A DNA stretch of 64,000 bases from Archegozetes longisetosus. Its lineage: Eukaryota; Arthropoda; Arachnida; Sarcoptiformes; Trhypochthoniidae. The notes beneath the pieces are model-generated. The model saw only the letters and a program-made list of their open reading frames with translations, did not search any database and was not told the DNA's origin. Below, piece after piece: positions 1 through 19,621 of this stretch (position 1 is the stretch's first letter; each line of letters opens with the position of its first letter). The DNA lies in assembly GCA_018873245.2 (NCBI GenBank), contig JAEMBT020000006.1, forward strand, positions 5,415,855-5,479,854, written 5' to 3'. A program made the position numbers and the translations under genes.

Positions 1-1360
1 AAAAGCAGATCTTCAAATTCTTACTGAATGTCTGTATGGACAAAGGAATTGCTAATTCATAAAATTTGATTTCGTGCAGGTAAGTCATTATTGTCGAGCA
101 AAAGGTAAATAACTTATTAAACTTAGCTTATGGCACAATACCAAAATTCTTATGACTCAACATGGCATCAGTTACCTGAAAATTGTTAGTTACATAAACT
201 ATTAAGTTAGGAAAATATTTCGAACTTGCTTTCAATCACGAGATTATTTGACAAAGTTCTTATACTCTATAATCGTATTTGTTTTTAATACATTGAAACA
301 TGCTATACATACATAAGAATAAAATATTCCGACTTTCATACATTCAATGCAAAGCTTCTGAAATTCTCATGAGAAATGAAAAATACAAAAAGTAGTTTTA
401 TTTGGATTTGATTTGCAGTGAGTTTAGTATTAGTGAAGATATGAACATTACATAGACTTTCTGATACTCTAATATTAGTACTAGTGAGAGACGTATGCTT
501 TCAAATTAAGGCAGACTCGGTGTGAATCAAATAGATAGAAAATTACTCAAAATCCATTGTATTCATCAAAAGCGGCTCATCTATTTTTGCACAAGTTCAT
601 TTTGACCGCTATGCGATTTTAGTTTTATATTAAAATTTAAGAATAAATTCGAATAGGAAATTGACTAACAAATTTTTTATGGGCGATACCAGGTATAACT
701 AAAGGTTAAAGTTTAAAGTTGATTATAAACCAAATTCATTGTAAGGCATGTCATTTCTGTTAAATCAAAAAGACTTTGAGGGCGTAACTTGAAACAAACA
801 CATTAAATTTAATATATTTTTGTGAGTAAATTAAGAATTAATGAACTCTGATATTTAACAAAAACGTAGATTTTTCTCTCATAAGTTCTTATGGATGACT
901 CCATCAGATTATTATTAACAATGTTATATAAATTCTGGTATTCGCAACACTAAAATAATGCTAATGCTCAGAAGCACCTCGTTAATAATTAGCTGAGAGA
1001 TTTCTTGAAACTCAGTAAATGCCTCTTGTGTTACGACTCTTATTAAGGCCAGTATGAGAATCAATCTTTATATCATAGTATTTTTATCCTAACGTTTTTT
1101 TTATTGTGCAAAGTATTTATAGCATAGATATCAAATTCTTACTTAATCGTATCAAATTCCTCTCTCAAAAATTGCTCGACAATTCTAAGATCAAAGTAAA
1201 ATTGCGAACAAATTTGTAAGAAAATACATGACTGAAGAACATCTTTGTTTCTCTCGAATCGAAAAATTAGTTGACAACTAACGAGAAATTTTTGCGAAAA
1301 ATATTATTGAATTTCCTCTAACTTTAACTTAGAAAAAGACAAGTTTAAGAGTGTTCACTC
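1..1360. other. Upstream region of KCNQ, no coding signal
   Basis: This AT-rich stretch has no convincing open frame. A very strong splice donor (GCAG followed by GTAAGT) lies at 76-85, so a 5' exon of the KCNQ transcript, possibly noncoding, may end at 79. No promoter was identified. Confidence 0.4.
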
Positions 1361-10867
<9,507 letters not shown>

Positions 10868-11314
10868 CAAATCACTATTTAGTGATGATTTAACATCAAA
10901 CAGATCAGTGAAAAATACAGTGTTTGCTATAATTTAGTTTAACGGTCACGTCGTTGCCTTTTGGGATTTCACAACTTTTACTGTGATAACAATACTAATT
11001 ATTTAACGTTTAATATCTCATATGATTTCTCCATATTATGCAAACCTATCAAAAGTTTATATAATCATTTCATGTGTATTAGCCATCAATTGAGATCCTA
11101 AATAGGTTAAATAACTATAATTACAGCACTTTTACTATCAATTCAATAATTATTCTTAAATTTTATTATTGTTCTCATCTTAAAACTTATGATAACATGT
11201 CATTTTATTAGAAATAACCATAATTTTTCACTTTTCTTACATCAAATCTTCTATTCTATCGACTTTTACTGGAATATAATATTTGGTGAGGAGAGGGAGG
11301 GAGGGAGAGGGAGG

Positions 11315-11355
<41 letters not shown>

Positions 11356-12800
11356 CTAGTTTTGATTACTTTATAAAATATAAATTTTGTATTAAGCACA
11401 AACACATTTATAAACAATCAATTAAAAGCATTGTAATTACAAACCACTTAAAAGCAACTAATAATAAACTGACTTGACTTAACTCTGATTTTTGGCTTTT
11501 ATATTTTATCTGATAAACAGTTAACTCTACAAAGTCTTACTCTTTCAAAAGTCAAAATTTGAGTAAATTAAAACAATTTCTAATTAATTAGTTAAACAAT
11601 TACAGCGATCTTATCAATAGTGTCTCACAGTTTACTTGTATCAACTCTGATGGTGACGATTCAAGGTCTCCGACTATGTATTTGGTTACGCAATTCTTAT
11701 TTATTAATTCAGTGCTAATAGCAATAAACAGTTGTGTGAGATGTCATTTGTATTGTAAATGGAGCTTATTTTTGGGCAAAGTTAAGGTAATGGGAAGTAT
11801 ATATTATTAAAAGCTAACCTAACCTAAACTAAACTTCTAGAGAGTTATTATTTGTTAGTGTCATGTCTAACAACACTGCCTCACATTCGATACTAAAGCC
11901 GATGTTGAAATGCATCTTTTCTGTATTAGTCTTTGGATTTGTTTTGATTATTCAAATTTTTGTGATTCATTTGTAAGGTTTGCGATACTATATTATGTTC
12001 TGAAATTTAAGTGCTGTCATAAAGATTTTGATCAACGATAGGGTCTGTACATCGCATTCACACTTCTGACGCTGGAATCTGAATATTCCTCAAAATGAGA
12101 GACTGCAAAATATGATATAAAGGTTTGATCAAAATGAGTCAAAACATAATATTTGTAAATGAATATACTTTGAAAAGATGGGCTGATATTCAGCACAGCA
12201 CTATATCAACGAATACGGAGAGACAGGTCAGGGATTCGTTCACGGAAATCCATTAAATTTGTGCCAATCACCTTATGATGAATTGTATTTTGTTTAGGAC
12301 ACAAGATTGCTCAACAAATCGCTATAAACACCTGCAACAGAATAGTACATGAGATGCAAATAATAGCGATAGTGATAGTACAACTTCTCATTAGACATTG
12401 CCACATGTCTGCCACTAACCCTTCACGTCAGTCTGTGGTAAATTTGTTTGTCTGCCGTAAAGAGCAATGAGTTCGGCGTCATAAACAACTGACGGCTAAT
12501 TACGAGCCGTTATTGCACACGTTTGTATGAAATCATTGAACTGTTCGCTACAACTTCAGCTTTAAGTTTCGTTTTTAGTGTTTTTTTAATGAAATACATT
12601 TTAGTGTTTAGATTTTATTGTAAAATGCGTTTTTTATATTTTGCATACGTTTCAAATATGATATTCTATTGAGATATAGATTTCCGTAGATTAAAAGATG
12701 TGAAAATACTTTTTAGTACTAAAATACTACAATGCAAAAAATTGAAAACTGTAACTTTTTAATTATGAGCATTTTAAAGGTATATATATATTCTAAAAGA
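10868..12800. other. Intergenic region after KCNQ
   Basis: No gene was recognised. It contains the GA-rich dispersed repeat described separately at 11283-11500 and a short CTAACCTAACCTAA run near 11815. The rest is AT-rich and featureless to me. Confidence 0.5.
11283..11500 (+). repeat. Dispersed repeat with GA microsatellite head, copy 1
   Basis: A GGGAGA/GA-rich run (about 11290-11352) is followed by about 150 bp that recur at 28681-28820 with clear similarity (shared CAATCAATTAAAAGCAT and TAACTCTGATTTT segments). The small open frame here is an Arg-Glu run from the microsatellite and is not considered a gene. Confidence 0.7.
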
Positions 12801-12811
12801 CAGATAAATCG

Positions 12812-13563
12812 GTATCAAGACACTTGTTCGTCGCCGTTTGTTCGTAAGACGTTTGTTCGTCTAAGACATTTGTTCGTCTAAGACACTTGTTCGTCTAAGA
12901 TGGTTCCATGACACTTAATGGTCCGACACTTATTCGTCGAATACTTGTTCGTCGGACATTTGTTCGTCTCAGAAACTTTCAGGATGATTATTCATCTGAA
13001 AATATATTTATCCTTGATACAACACAAGTGAAATGAATTTTCTTTGCATCGATTCTTGCCGCTTGTGGGACATGGTTGTGATCATCAGAGTGATGAATCA
13101 CCCTTTCGCCATCCGTATGCGCGCCCTTTACAATTCTCAATATATTTGATACATCTCCAGTAGGTCTTACCTGATTTAGTATAATCCTTGTTGAAAATGT
13201 ATTCATCGTGAACAAGTCGATCCTTACCTTTGGTACTCTTCACAAATTCCAGTAGCATTTTGAGATCTCGATGGATTAAGTTTTGATGATCTAGAAATAG
13301 AAAAAAGTAGATGGAAATGAATATAATACTTACAATCTTGATGAAAGATGACGTCCTCAGTTGTCTTCTGTTTTGCTGTTTAGCAGTAAAGTGGCAGAAT
13401 TACAGAAATATTGGGAGTAAATATCTTATTAGGTCGAATGGTCGGTAGATCGAATGGTTGAATGGACCAACAAGTGTCTTAGACGAACAGGTGTCTTAGA
13501 CGAACAAATGTAGACGAACAAGTGTCTGACGAATAAGTGTCGGAAGATTAAGTGTCATGGAAC
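12812..13563. mobile_element. Non-autonomous Mutator-like element with FLYWCH remnant
   Basis: The ends carry inverted arrays of a short motif containing TTGTTCGTC (left 12825-12970, right 13465-13530, inverted). GGTTCCATGACACTTAAT at 12902 matches the inverse of the right end. The element is bracketed by an 11-bp direct repeat CAGATAAATCG at 12801-12811 and 13564-13574, the size expected for a Mutator-like target duplication. Inside, on the minus strand, is a FLYWCH-domain fragment, a domain often fused to MULE transposases. No transposase catalytic domain is visible. Confidence 0.65.
12988..13258 (-). pseudogene. FLYWCH zinc-finger fragment
   Basis: Reading from a Met at 13258, the frame shows the start of a FLYWCH finger (GKDRLVHDEYIFNKDY, then YWRC and NCKGRA). 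It continues in a shifted frame with HTDGERV and the metal-binding HNHVP. One base seems to be missing near 13130, so the domain is split over two frames. FLYWCH fingers bind DNA and occur at the N-terminus of Mutator-like transposases, which fits the enclosing element. Nothing of the transposase follows. Confidence 0.7.
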
Positions 13564-13574
13564 CAGATAAATCG

Positions 13575-14087
13575 AATGCGTTCTAAACTGGTCTAACTTT
13601 AGCAATACTTCTAACAATTTCTAACAATTCTAACAATGAGGAGATACTACGCTTCCTCCGGGATCGCGTCTTGGATGCAGTTGCAATAGCCGGCGAGGGC
13701 GTAGTCCTGCGGGGTTCTTTTGCGGGTGCTACGCTCGGAGGGGAGGGAGAGGAAGGGCCATCCCTTCTGCTGAACTTTAAGGTGCTGCTAAGCAAAAGTA
13801 ACAGCGTTTTCTTCAGGCTTTTTCAGTTATAACTATTTTATTTGACTACCTGAAAATTATGATATGCTGAGATTGTGCTGCCACCGAAAATTTATTTTGT
13901 ACAAATCCTGAGTTTATCGTTACAATACATTCGTTGTACGACTTGAACGAAAGTGCTATGACATTAAAGCAATCAATAGTATTTACGAGTAGACATTCTT
14001 TTATTTACGATCCAAAATTCAGTTAATTGTAATAATTCATAAAATGACTTTAATTAATGCCAACGATTTGACAGTATTTTCTTTTCA
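13575..14087. other. Intergenic with a GC-rich patch
   Basis: A patch at about 13640-13770 is much richer in G and C than its surroundings and holds an open frame on the minus strand of Ser/Pro/Arg-rich low complexity. It resembles no family I know and may be a repeat fragment. The rest is AT-rich with no signal. Confidence 0.4.
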
Positions 14088-15111
14088 AATTTGATAACAA
14101 GTTGTTGGTATCATAACAGGTTACCATAACGACGGCGTTTTTGAATCCGGACCATTTGACCTACCGGCAATTTGACCTACCAATCATTTTACCTAACCTA
14201 ACCTAACCTAACCCAACAAACGGTCGGTAGGTCAAATTTTCGACTCCCTTCTAACAAACTCAAACTTTTTCTCCTTTAAAGCTTGTTCGAGTTATGCTTC
14301 ATCTGAATAATTAAAGGATTTGCTCTAAAAGTTCAACAAAGACAAACATTTGAATAGATAAATACCTGCAGCCACTTTAATGCCGGTTATTTGAACATCA
14401 TTTATAGACACTTTGCACTCACATTGTTGCAAATCGTGATCATTAGTCATAGTATCGCAATCATATCGAAGGGCAGACATTAGTATGAAATGAGTGATAT
14501 ATTGTGGTATATGACGCTTGTGTTTACAGTACTAATTAATAAAATTTTTCTTATTGAAGATTGATTTGTGGCAATAGTTTAGAAACAAATACAGAAATTG
14601 TTAATCTAAGTTCAATAACTTATTAATTCAAATATTGATTAAATTGAACTGAAAGTGTATGTGGAGATGTCATGCGGCAGAACCAAATTTCAATTCTGTA
14701 TACACTTGGAAAATACATACGAGTGAAGGCATTCCTCAGTCGCAGATCTGTAGTCCAAGTACTCCATTGAGTAAAGTCGCTAAAAAAGCGAGTGTTTTGA
14801 AAAGAAAAGTCTGAAAAATTTGAAGCTAATCAAAATAGTGGCACAAATGCATATACAACTGGAGGAATAAGTGCTTTATATACTGCCTCTTCTCAAACAG
14901 AAAATATTACAAATGAAATACATGAGAAATCACAGCAAGCAATCGATGTTCCTGTCTATTTAGAAGAACCTAAAGCCAGTACGTATTGAATGAATACTAG
15001 TTTTATTGACCAGGTTTCTAAATGATTGTAACAATTTTTCAACTGAAGAAAAGATTAGATTTATATTTATATTTTTAATGATTGGTTTACTGAAAGGCAG
15101 TGTAAATGGAG
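14088..15111 (+). pseudogene. Decayed duplicate of KCNQ exons 11-12 and flanking introns
   Basis: This segment aligns by eye with 8200-9270 of the KCNQ gene. It carries a copy of the exon starting GATTTGCTCTAAAAGTTCAA (about 14320) and of the long exon (14659-14981). The copy is broken. A deletion and a C-to-G change create an in-frame TAG in the first exon. Two missing A residues near 14805 shift the frame into a TGA in the second. The microexon is absent, replaced by a short foldback insertion with a CCTAA run (14142-14265). Similarity stops at about 15111, just inside the next exon. Confidence 0.85.
14142..14265. repeat. Small foldback insertion with telomere-like CCTAA array
   Basis: Bases 14191-14214 are a short CCTAA tandem array, the arthropod telomere unit. 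It is flanked by opposing TTTGACCTACC and GGTAGGTCAAA segments. The insertion interrupts the duplicated KCNQ intron and is not at a chromosome end as far as the window shows. Confidence 0.6.
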
Positions 15112-15481
15112 AAGATTTATAATACTCGATTTAAAAGCACTGTAACTGCGCTGACTAATAGGCAACAGTCAGTTTTCTTAGTCCAAACATTGATAGATTC
15201 ATATTTTAAGATTAAAATTTAAAAAACAGTGTTTACAACATAATATTTTGATTTATTCGAAACACCATTTCATAAGTTTGTCACAAGTTAATACAGCTAA
15301 CTTCACCTCGATCTCCACCAATTGAGCAAGCTACCATTTCTCTAATTCTTAACCGATCTTGATCAAATTAATTTCATTTTAAAGCCTATATAATCCGGTT
15401 TTAAACGCAAAAAAGAGACTTAAAAATTTATTAATATTAAAAGTTATTAAAGATTTACTAAATTTTACATGTATTTTTATA
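15112..15481. other. AT-rich intergenic DNA
   Basis: No open frame or repeat was recognised between the KCNQ duplicate and the foldback element. Confidence 0.4.
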
Positions 15482-16436
15482 GGGTGAATCCGGGCTAATG
15501 GGTCTAAAGGGGTTCCCGACCTCCCACCCCCAAGTGTGATATATCATTGGATTCAGTTCGTCAAGCTGAACATTTTGACACTACACTTGACCAATTTTGA
15601 CCCGAACCTGACCACTTCTGAACAACTCCCGACGGGAGTGGCCGACCCCGCCAAGTGATATATTATTGAATTCGGGACATCGAACCGAACATTTTGATAC
15701 CTCACTTGGTCAATTATCTCAACTAGTTCTCGAGATATCCATCATTGTTTGGTTTAGTACCTCGTAATGGATAAACCTGGATTCTCGAGTCGTAACCTAA
15801 ACAAGCCTGATACAAACCCAAGGGGGTAAATCCTGGCTAATGGGTCTAAGGGGGTTCCCGACCCCCTACCTTCAAGTTTAATACACCATTGGATTCAGTT
15901 CGTCGAGCTGAACATTTTGATACCACACTTGACTACTTCCAACCCGAACCTGACCACTTCTGGCCACCGAGACCTAACCCCCTCGAAAATGGGTAAACCT
16001 GGCTTTACCAAGTTGTAACCCAAGCCAAACCTGATTTAAACTAAGATATAATAGGTTAGGTCGCTTCACGACCTAACTTATACTCCCTTAGTTTATATCA
16101 GGCTTGTTTAGGTTACGACTCGAGAATCCAAGTTTATCCATTACGAGGTACTAAACCAAACAATGATGGATATCTCGAGAACTACTTGAGATAATTGACC
16201 AAGTGAGGTATCAAAATGTTCGGTTCGATGTCCCGAGTTCAATAATATATTACTTGGCGGGGTCGGCCACTCCCGTCGGGAGTTGTTTAGAAGTGGTCAG
16301 GTTCGGGTCAAAAGTGGTCAAGTGTAGTATCAAAATGTTCAGCTTGACGAACTGAATCCAATGATATATCACACTTGGGGGTGGGAGGTCGGGAACCCCT
16401 TTAGACCCATTAGCCCGGATTCACCCGTAATAGATT
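15482..16436. mobile_element. Foldback element with about 350-bp inverted arms
   Basis: The left arm (15482-15826) begins GGGTGAATCCGGGCTAATGG; the right arm (about 16081-16436) ends with its reverse complement. Arms match nearly base for base over most of their length. The centre holds a third, direct, diverged copy of the arm start (about 15822-15970) and a small palindrome around TAGGTCGCTTCACGACCTA at 16058. No coding capacity and no clear target duplication were found. A related module recurs at 18530-18910. Confidence 0.8.
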
Positions 16437-16601
16437 AATGAAACTAACAAGCGACGGATCTAGAATGATTGATTATTAATTATTAATAAATGAATGATAA
16501 ATACATAGAACACAAAATATGTCTTTCAGATAATCAAAAAAAATTTAGGTAAAGCAATAAATAAAAATTCTCTAACTTTAAGATTAAGTAAAATAGTTTG
16601 A

Positions 16602-16970
16602 ATGGAGATATTCCTATTTTGTTAACCAATACACAATAAAGTAATATTGATAAAGCTATTAAAAAAAACTGGAATTGAATTAAACTTAAGTAATACACAA
16701 TTACAAATGTTGAAAAAACATGGAGGATTTTTACCTTTATTACCTTTAATTCTTGGAGGATTATCTGCAGTTGGAAGTCTTGCTGCAGGAGGATCACAAA
16801 TAGCTAAAGCAGTTAATCAAGCTAAAGCTAATGAGAGACAATTAGCAGAAACAAAGAGACATAATGAAATGATAGAGAGTAAATTGTTTAGTGGTAAAGG
16901 TCTTTATAAGAAATGTGATAAATGTCATGGCAAAGGACTTTATTTAGGGAGAAATACTTATAAGAACTGA
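16602..16970 (+). CDS. Polinton/adenovirus-like minor capsid (pX-type) protein, probably decayed
   Basis: From Met 16602 the frame runs to a TGA at 16968, interrupted by one TAA at 16623-16625. The protein has a GGFLPLLPLILGG hydrophobic segment, a Gly/Ala-rich stretch and a C-terminal GKGLYLG motif. This layout is seen in the small capsid-associated proteins of Polintons and adintoviruses. It sits just before the viral-type protease, the usual neighbour. Whether the TAA kills the gene or translation starts at a later codon cannot be seen. Family assignment is by pattern only. Confidence 0.6.
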
Positions 16971-17011
16971 ATCGAATAAAATACTCTCTATCAAACTTTG
17001 ACTTAGAAAAT

Positions 17012-17368
17012 ATGGCAAAAGAGTTGAAAATAAAAAACTTTAGAGTCTTTATGAGAGATACATTGCCTTATAAAATTAAAGAAAAAGAATGTGGTATTAT
17101 TAATTTAGATTCAATTAAAAATAATGGAATGCATTGGGTTTGTTATTATAAGAATAAAAATAACAAATGCTATTTTGATTCTTTTGGATTAGATCCTCCT
17201 AATGAAATTCAAAACTATTTAGGAGATAATATTTTAATGAATACTTTTCAAATTCAAAAACTTGGAACAAATTATTGTGGACATTTATGTTTGATAGTAT
17301 TACATGAACTTAGCAATGGTCATTGTTTTCAAGATGTAATTCTAAATATAATAAATAATGGCAAATGA
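17012..17368 (+). CDS. Adenovirus-type cysteine protease of a Polinton-like element
   Basis: The 118-residue frame shows the protease triad in the expected order: His41 in MHWVCYY, Asp56 in CYFDSFG and Cys89 in TNYCGHLC. Gln82 would form the oxyanion hole. These proteases (Ulp1/C5 family) mature capsid proteins in Polintons, adintoviruses and adenoviruses. The frame is open for several codons upstream (SLSNFDLEN), and that stretch resembles the family N-terminus, so the original start may have been lost. It begins 41 bp after the pX-like frame and overlaps the next frame by 11 bp, a compact viral-style arrangement. Confidence 0.8.
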   Translation: MAKELKIKNFRVFMRDTLPYKIKEKECGIINLDSIKNNGMHWVCYYKNKNNKCYFDSFGLDPPNEIQNYLGDNILMNTFQIQKLGTNYCGHLCLIVLHELSNGHCFQDVILNIINNGK

Positions 17369-17822
17369 AGAAATAAGATTAGATCATTGCTTTGATACGA
17401 TTCGAACTAATAATATTATAGCAAATGATACTTCTGTTAAACTTGAAGGTGATTTAGAATTAACAGGTAATTTAAAAGTTAAAAATATAGTAGAAAAGAA
17501 CTCAAACCGTATAATATTTGCCAGAGAAATAGAAGTGAAAACTAATTAAGATATTGAAATTGATTTTAAATCTATAGAAACTGAATATTTTTATAATATG
17601 TGGATCTTATTCAATAAAGGAGAATATTTTTATCAAAATCAATTTATTTATAATAAAAATAAGAGAAGTAAACCTAAAATAATAAATGCAGTATATGAAA
17701 AATATTTTATAGAACTTAAAATTTCTGAAGAAAAGAGCAATAAGCTAATGATAAGATTCAAGGGAAATACTGAATAAGGATTAATATCTTCAATGAATAT
17801 AAAAATTAAATTAGCTAACTGA
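17358..17822 (+). pseudogene. Unrecognised third frame of the Polinton-like block
   Basis: Its ATG overlaps the protease stop. The frame stays readable to a TGA at 17820 but contains TAA codons at 17547 and 17775. The first 63 residues include KLEGDLELTGNLKVKNIVEK, a repetitive beta-like stretch reminiscent of fibre or spike shafts. I could not match it to a family. Its position suggests a virion gene of the same element. Confidence 0.4.
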
Positions 17823-17843
17823 AATTATGTTATAAATATAAAA

Positions 17844-19605
17844 GGCCAGTTCTCTTTTGACTCCAAATAAAGTCAAATGAGTTGTATGTCTCTATTTTGA
17901 CTCCATACTTATGAAATGATAAAAAATGCTCTAAATTTAAACGCAAAATATTTTTAATGAAAAAAATATGAAATAAATTAATATAATCAAAAATTTTTGA
18001 TGATTGAAATATGAAAACTTAAATTCGGATCAAATTGATATTTTCTCTATACCATAAATTTAGAATTATAAAGCTCGAATTGAAATAAAATTAGTAAAAT
18101 TATAGTTTAAAGATGCAGATACAGAAATTATAGAAAAATATTGGTCAAACTACGCTTTATGGCCAGGCTTTGAACAGGAGGTCGTAGAAACTCAACTAAA
18201 GTTATCATTGTATTAAGCTCATCGACTTCCATAAGGAGGAGGGTCAAAAGTAAGCCACGCCCACTTTTCTTAACCACGCCCCTGGGGTCTTAAACCTTGG
18301 TTTTTCCAGGAATTTTTTCAGTTTAAACTGAATTTAGTCCCCACTAAGAGTATTTAGCCCTCTCGCCATGTTTATCTAACAACAGCTAAAATAAGGGGCT
18401 ATCAATATGACACTTTTATTGGTAAATGGACTCAATAAGGGCAGATACTTTTGATGATCGATCCTAATATTACTCAGTGTGCAGAGTCAAATAATATATC
18501 ACATGACATGTTTTATACATATATTACGTCAAAAATTGATTTGACCCGAATCTGGCTACCTCTGATTAACTCTCGACGGGAGTGGCTGAACCCACCAAGT
18601 GATATATCATTGGACTCAGGATATAGAACTTAGCATTTTGATACCTCGCTTGATCAAGTATCACAAGTAGTTCTCGATATACCCATCTTTATTTGGTTTA
18701 GTACCTCGTAATGGATAAACCTGAATTTCTCGAGTCGTAACCCAAAGAAGCCTGATATAAACTAAGGTAGAATAAGTTAGGTCGCTTCGCGACCTAACTT
18801 ATTCTCCCTTGGTTTAAATTAGGTTTAGGTTAGGTTACAACTTGGTAAAGCCAGGTTTACCCATTTTCGAAGGAGTTAGGTCTTGGTAGTCCATCCCTGG
18901 GGGTAGTCGGGTGGGCTTGGGGTATATAATATTTATTTTAAAATAAAAAATTTCATACAGTTTATGGATGAAACCTGGCATTCGATATATTATTTGACTC
19001 GGCACACTGAGTAATATTAGGATCGATCATCAAAAGTATCTGCCCTTATTGAGTCCATTTACCAATAAAAGTGTCATATTGATAGCCCCTTATTTTAGCT
19101 GTTGTTAGATAAACATGGCGAGAGGGCTAAATACTCTTAGTGGGGACTAAATTCAGTTTAAACTGAAAAAATTCCTGGAAAAACCAAGGTTTAAGACCCC
19201 AGGGGCGTGGTTAAGAAAAGTGGGCGTGGCTTACTTTTGATCCTCCTCCTTATGGAAATCGATGAGCTTAATACAATGATAACTTTAGTTGAGTTTCTAC
19301 GACCTCCTGTTCAAAGCCTGGCCATAAAGCGTAGTTTGATCAATATTTTTCTATAATTTCTGTATTTATTCTGCATCTTTAAACTATAATTTTACTAATT
19401 TTATTTCAATTCGAGCTTTATAATTCTAAATTTATGGTATAGAGAAAATATCAATTTGATCCGAATTTAAGTTTTCATATTTCAATCATCAAAATTTTTT
19501 GATTATATTAATTTATTTCATATTTTTTTCATTAAAAATATTTTGCGTTTAAATTTAGAGCATTTTTTATCATTTCATAAGTATGGAGTCAAAAGAGACA
19601 CTGCG
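17844..19605. mobile_element. Large foldback element inserted into the Polinton-like block
   Basis: Inverted arms of roughly 650 bp (17847-18520 and 18985-19602) match closely. Outer tips read CAGTTCTCTTTTGACTCC and, inverted, CAGTGTCTCTTTTGACTCC. A second tip-like sequence lies at 17887. A 9-bp direct repeat AATATAAAA (17835-17843 and 19606-19614) may be the target duplication. The loop (18530-18910) holds a module related to the element at 15482-16436. No transposase is encoded, so it would move in trans. Confidence 0.75.
18530..18910. repeat. Shared foldback module inside the loop
   Basis: This stretch repeats recognisable blocks of 15482-16436, such as CTCGACGGGAGTGGC, TTTAGTACCTCGTAATGG and the palindrome GTTAGGTCGCTTCGCGACC. 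One foldback element seems to have been captured in the loop of another, or both descend from a common ancestor. Confidence 0.75.
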
Positions 19606-19621
19606 AATATAAAACTAATGC

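Noticed and set aside
12825-13530. Regular TTGTTCGTC units as a CRISPR array or satellite
   Set aside because: Units are irregular and inverted at the two ends of one bounded element, better explained as transposon termini.
13583-13795. Minus-strand 70-residue Ser/Pro/Arg-rich frame as a gene
   Set aside because: Low complexity, no family, no splice context, beside a transposon end.
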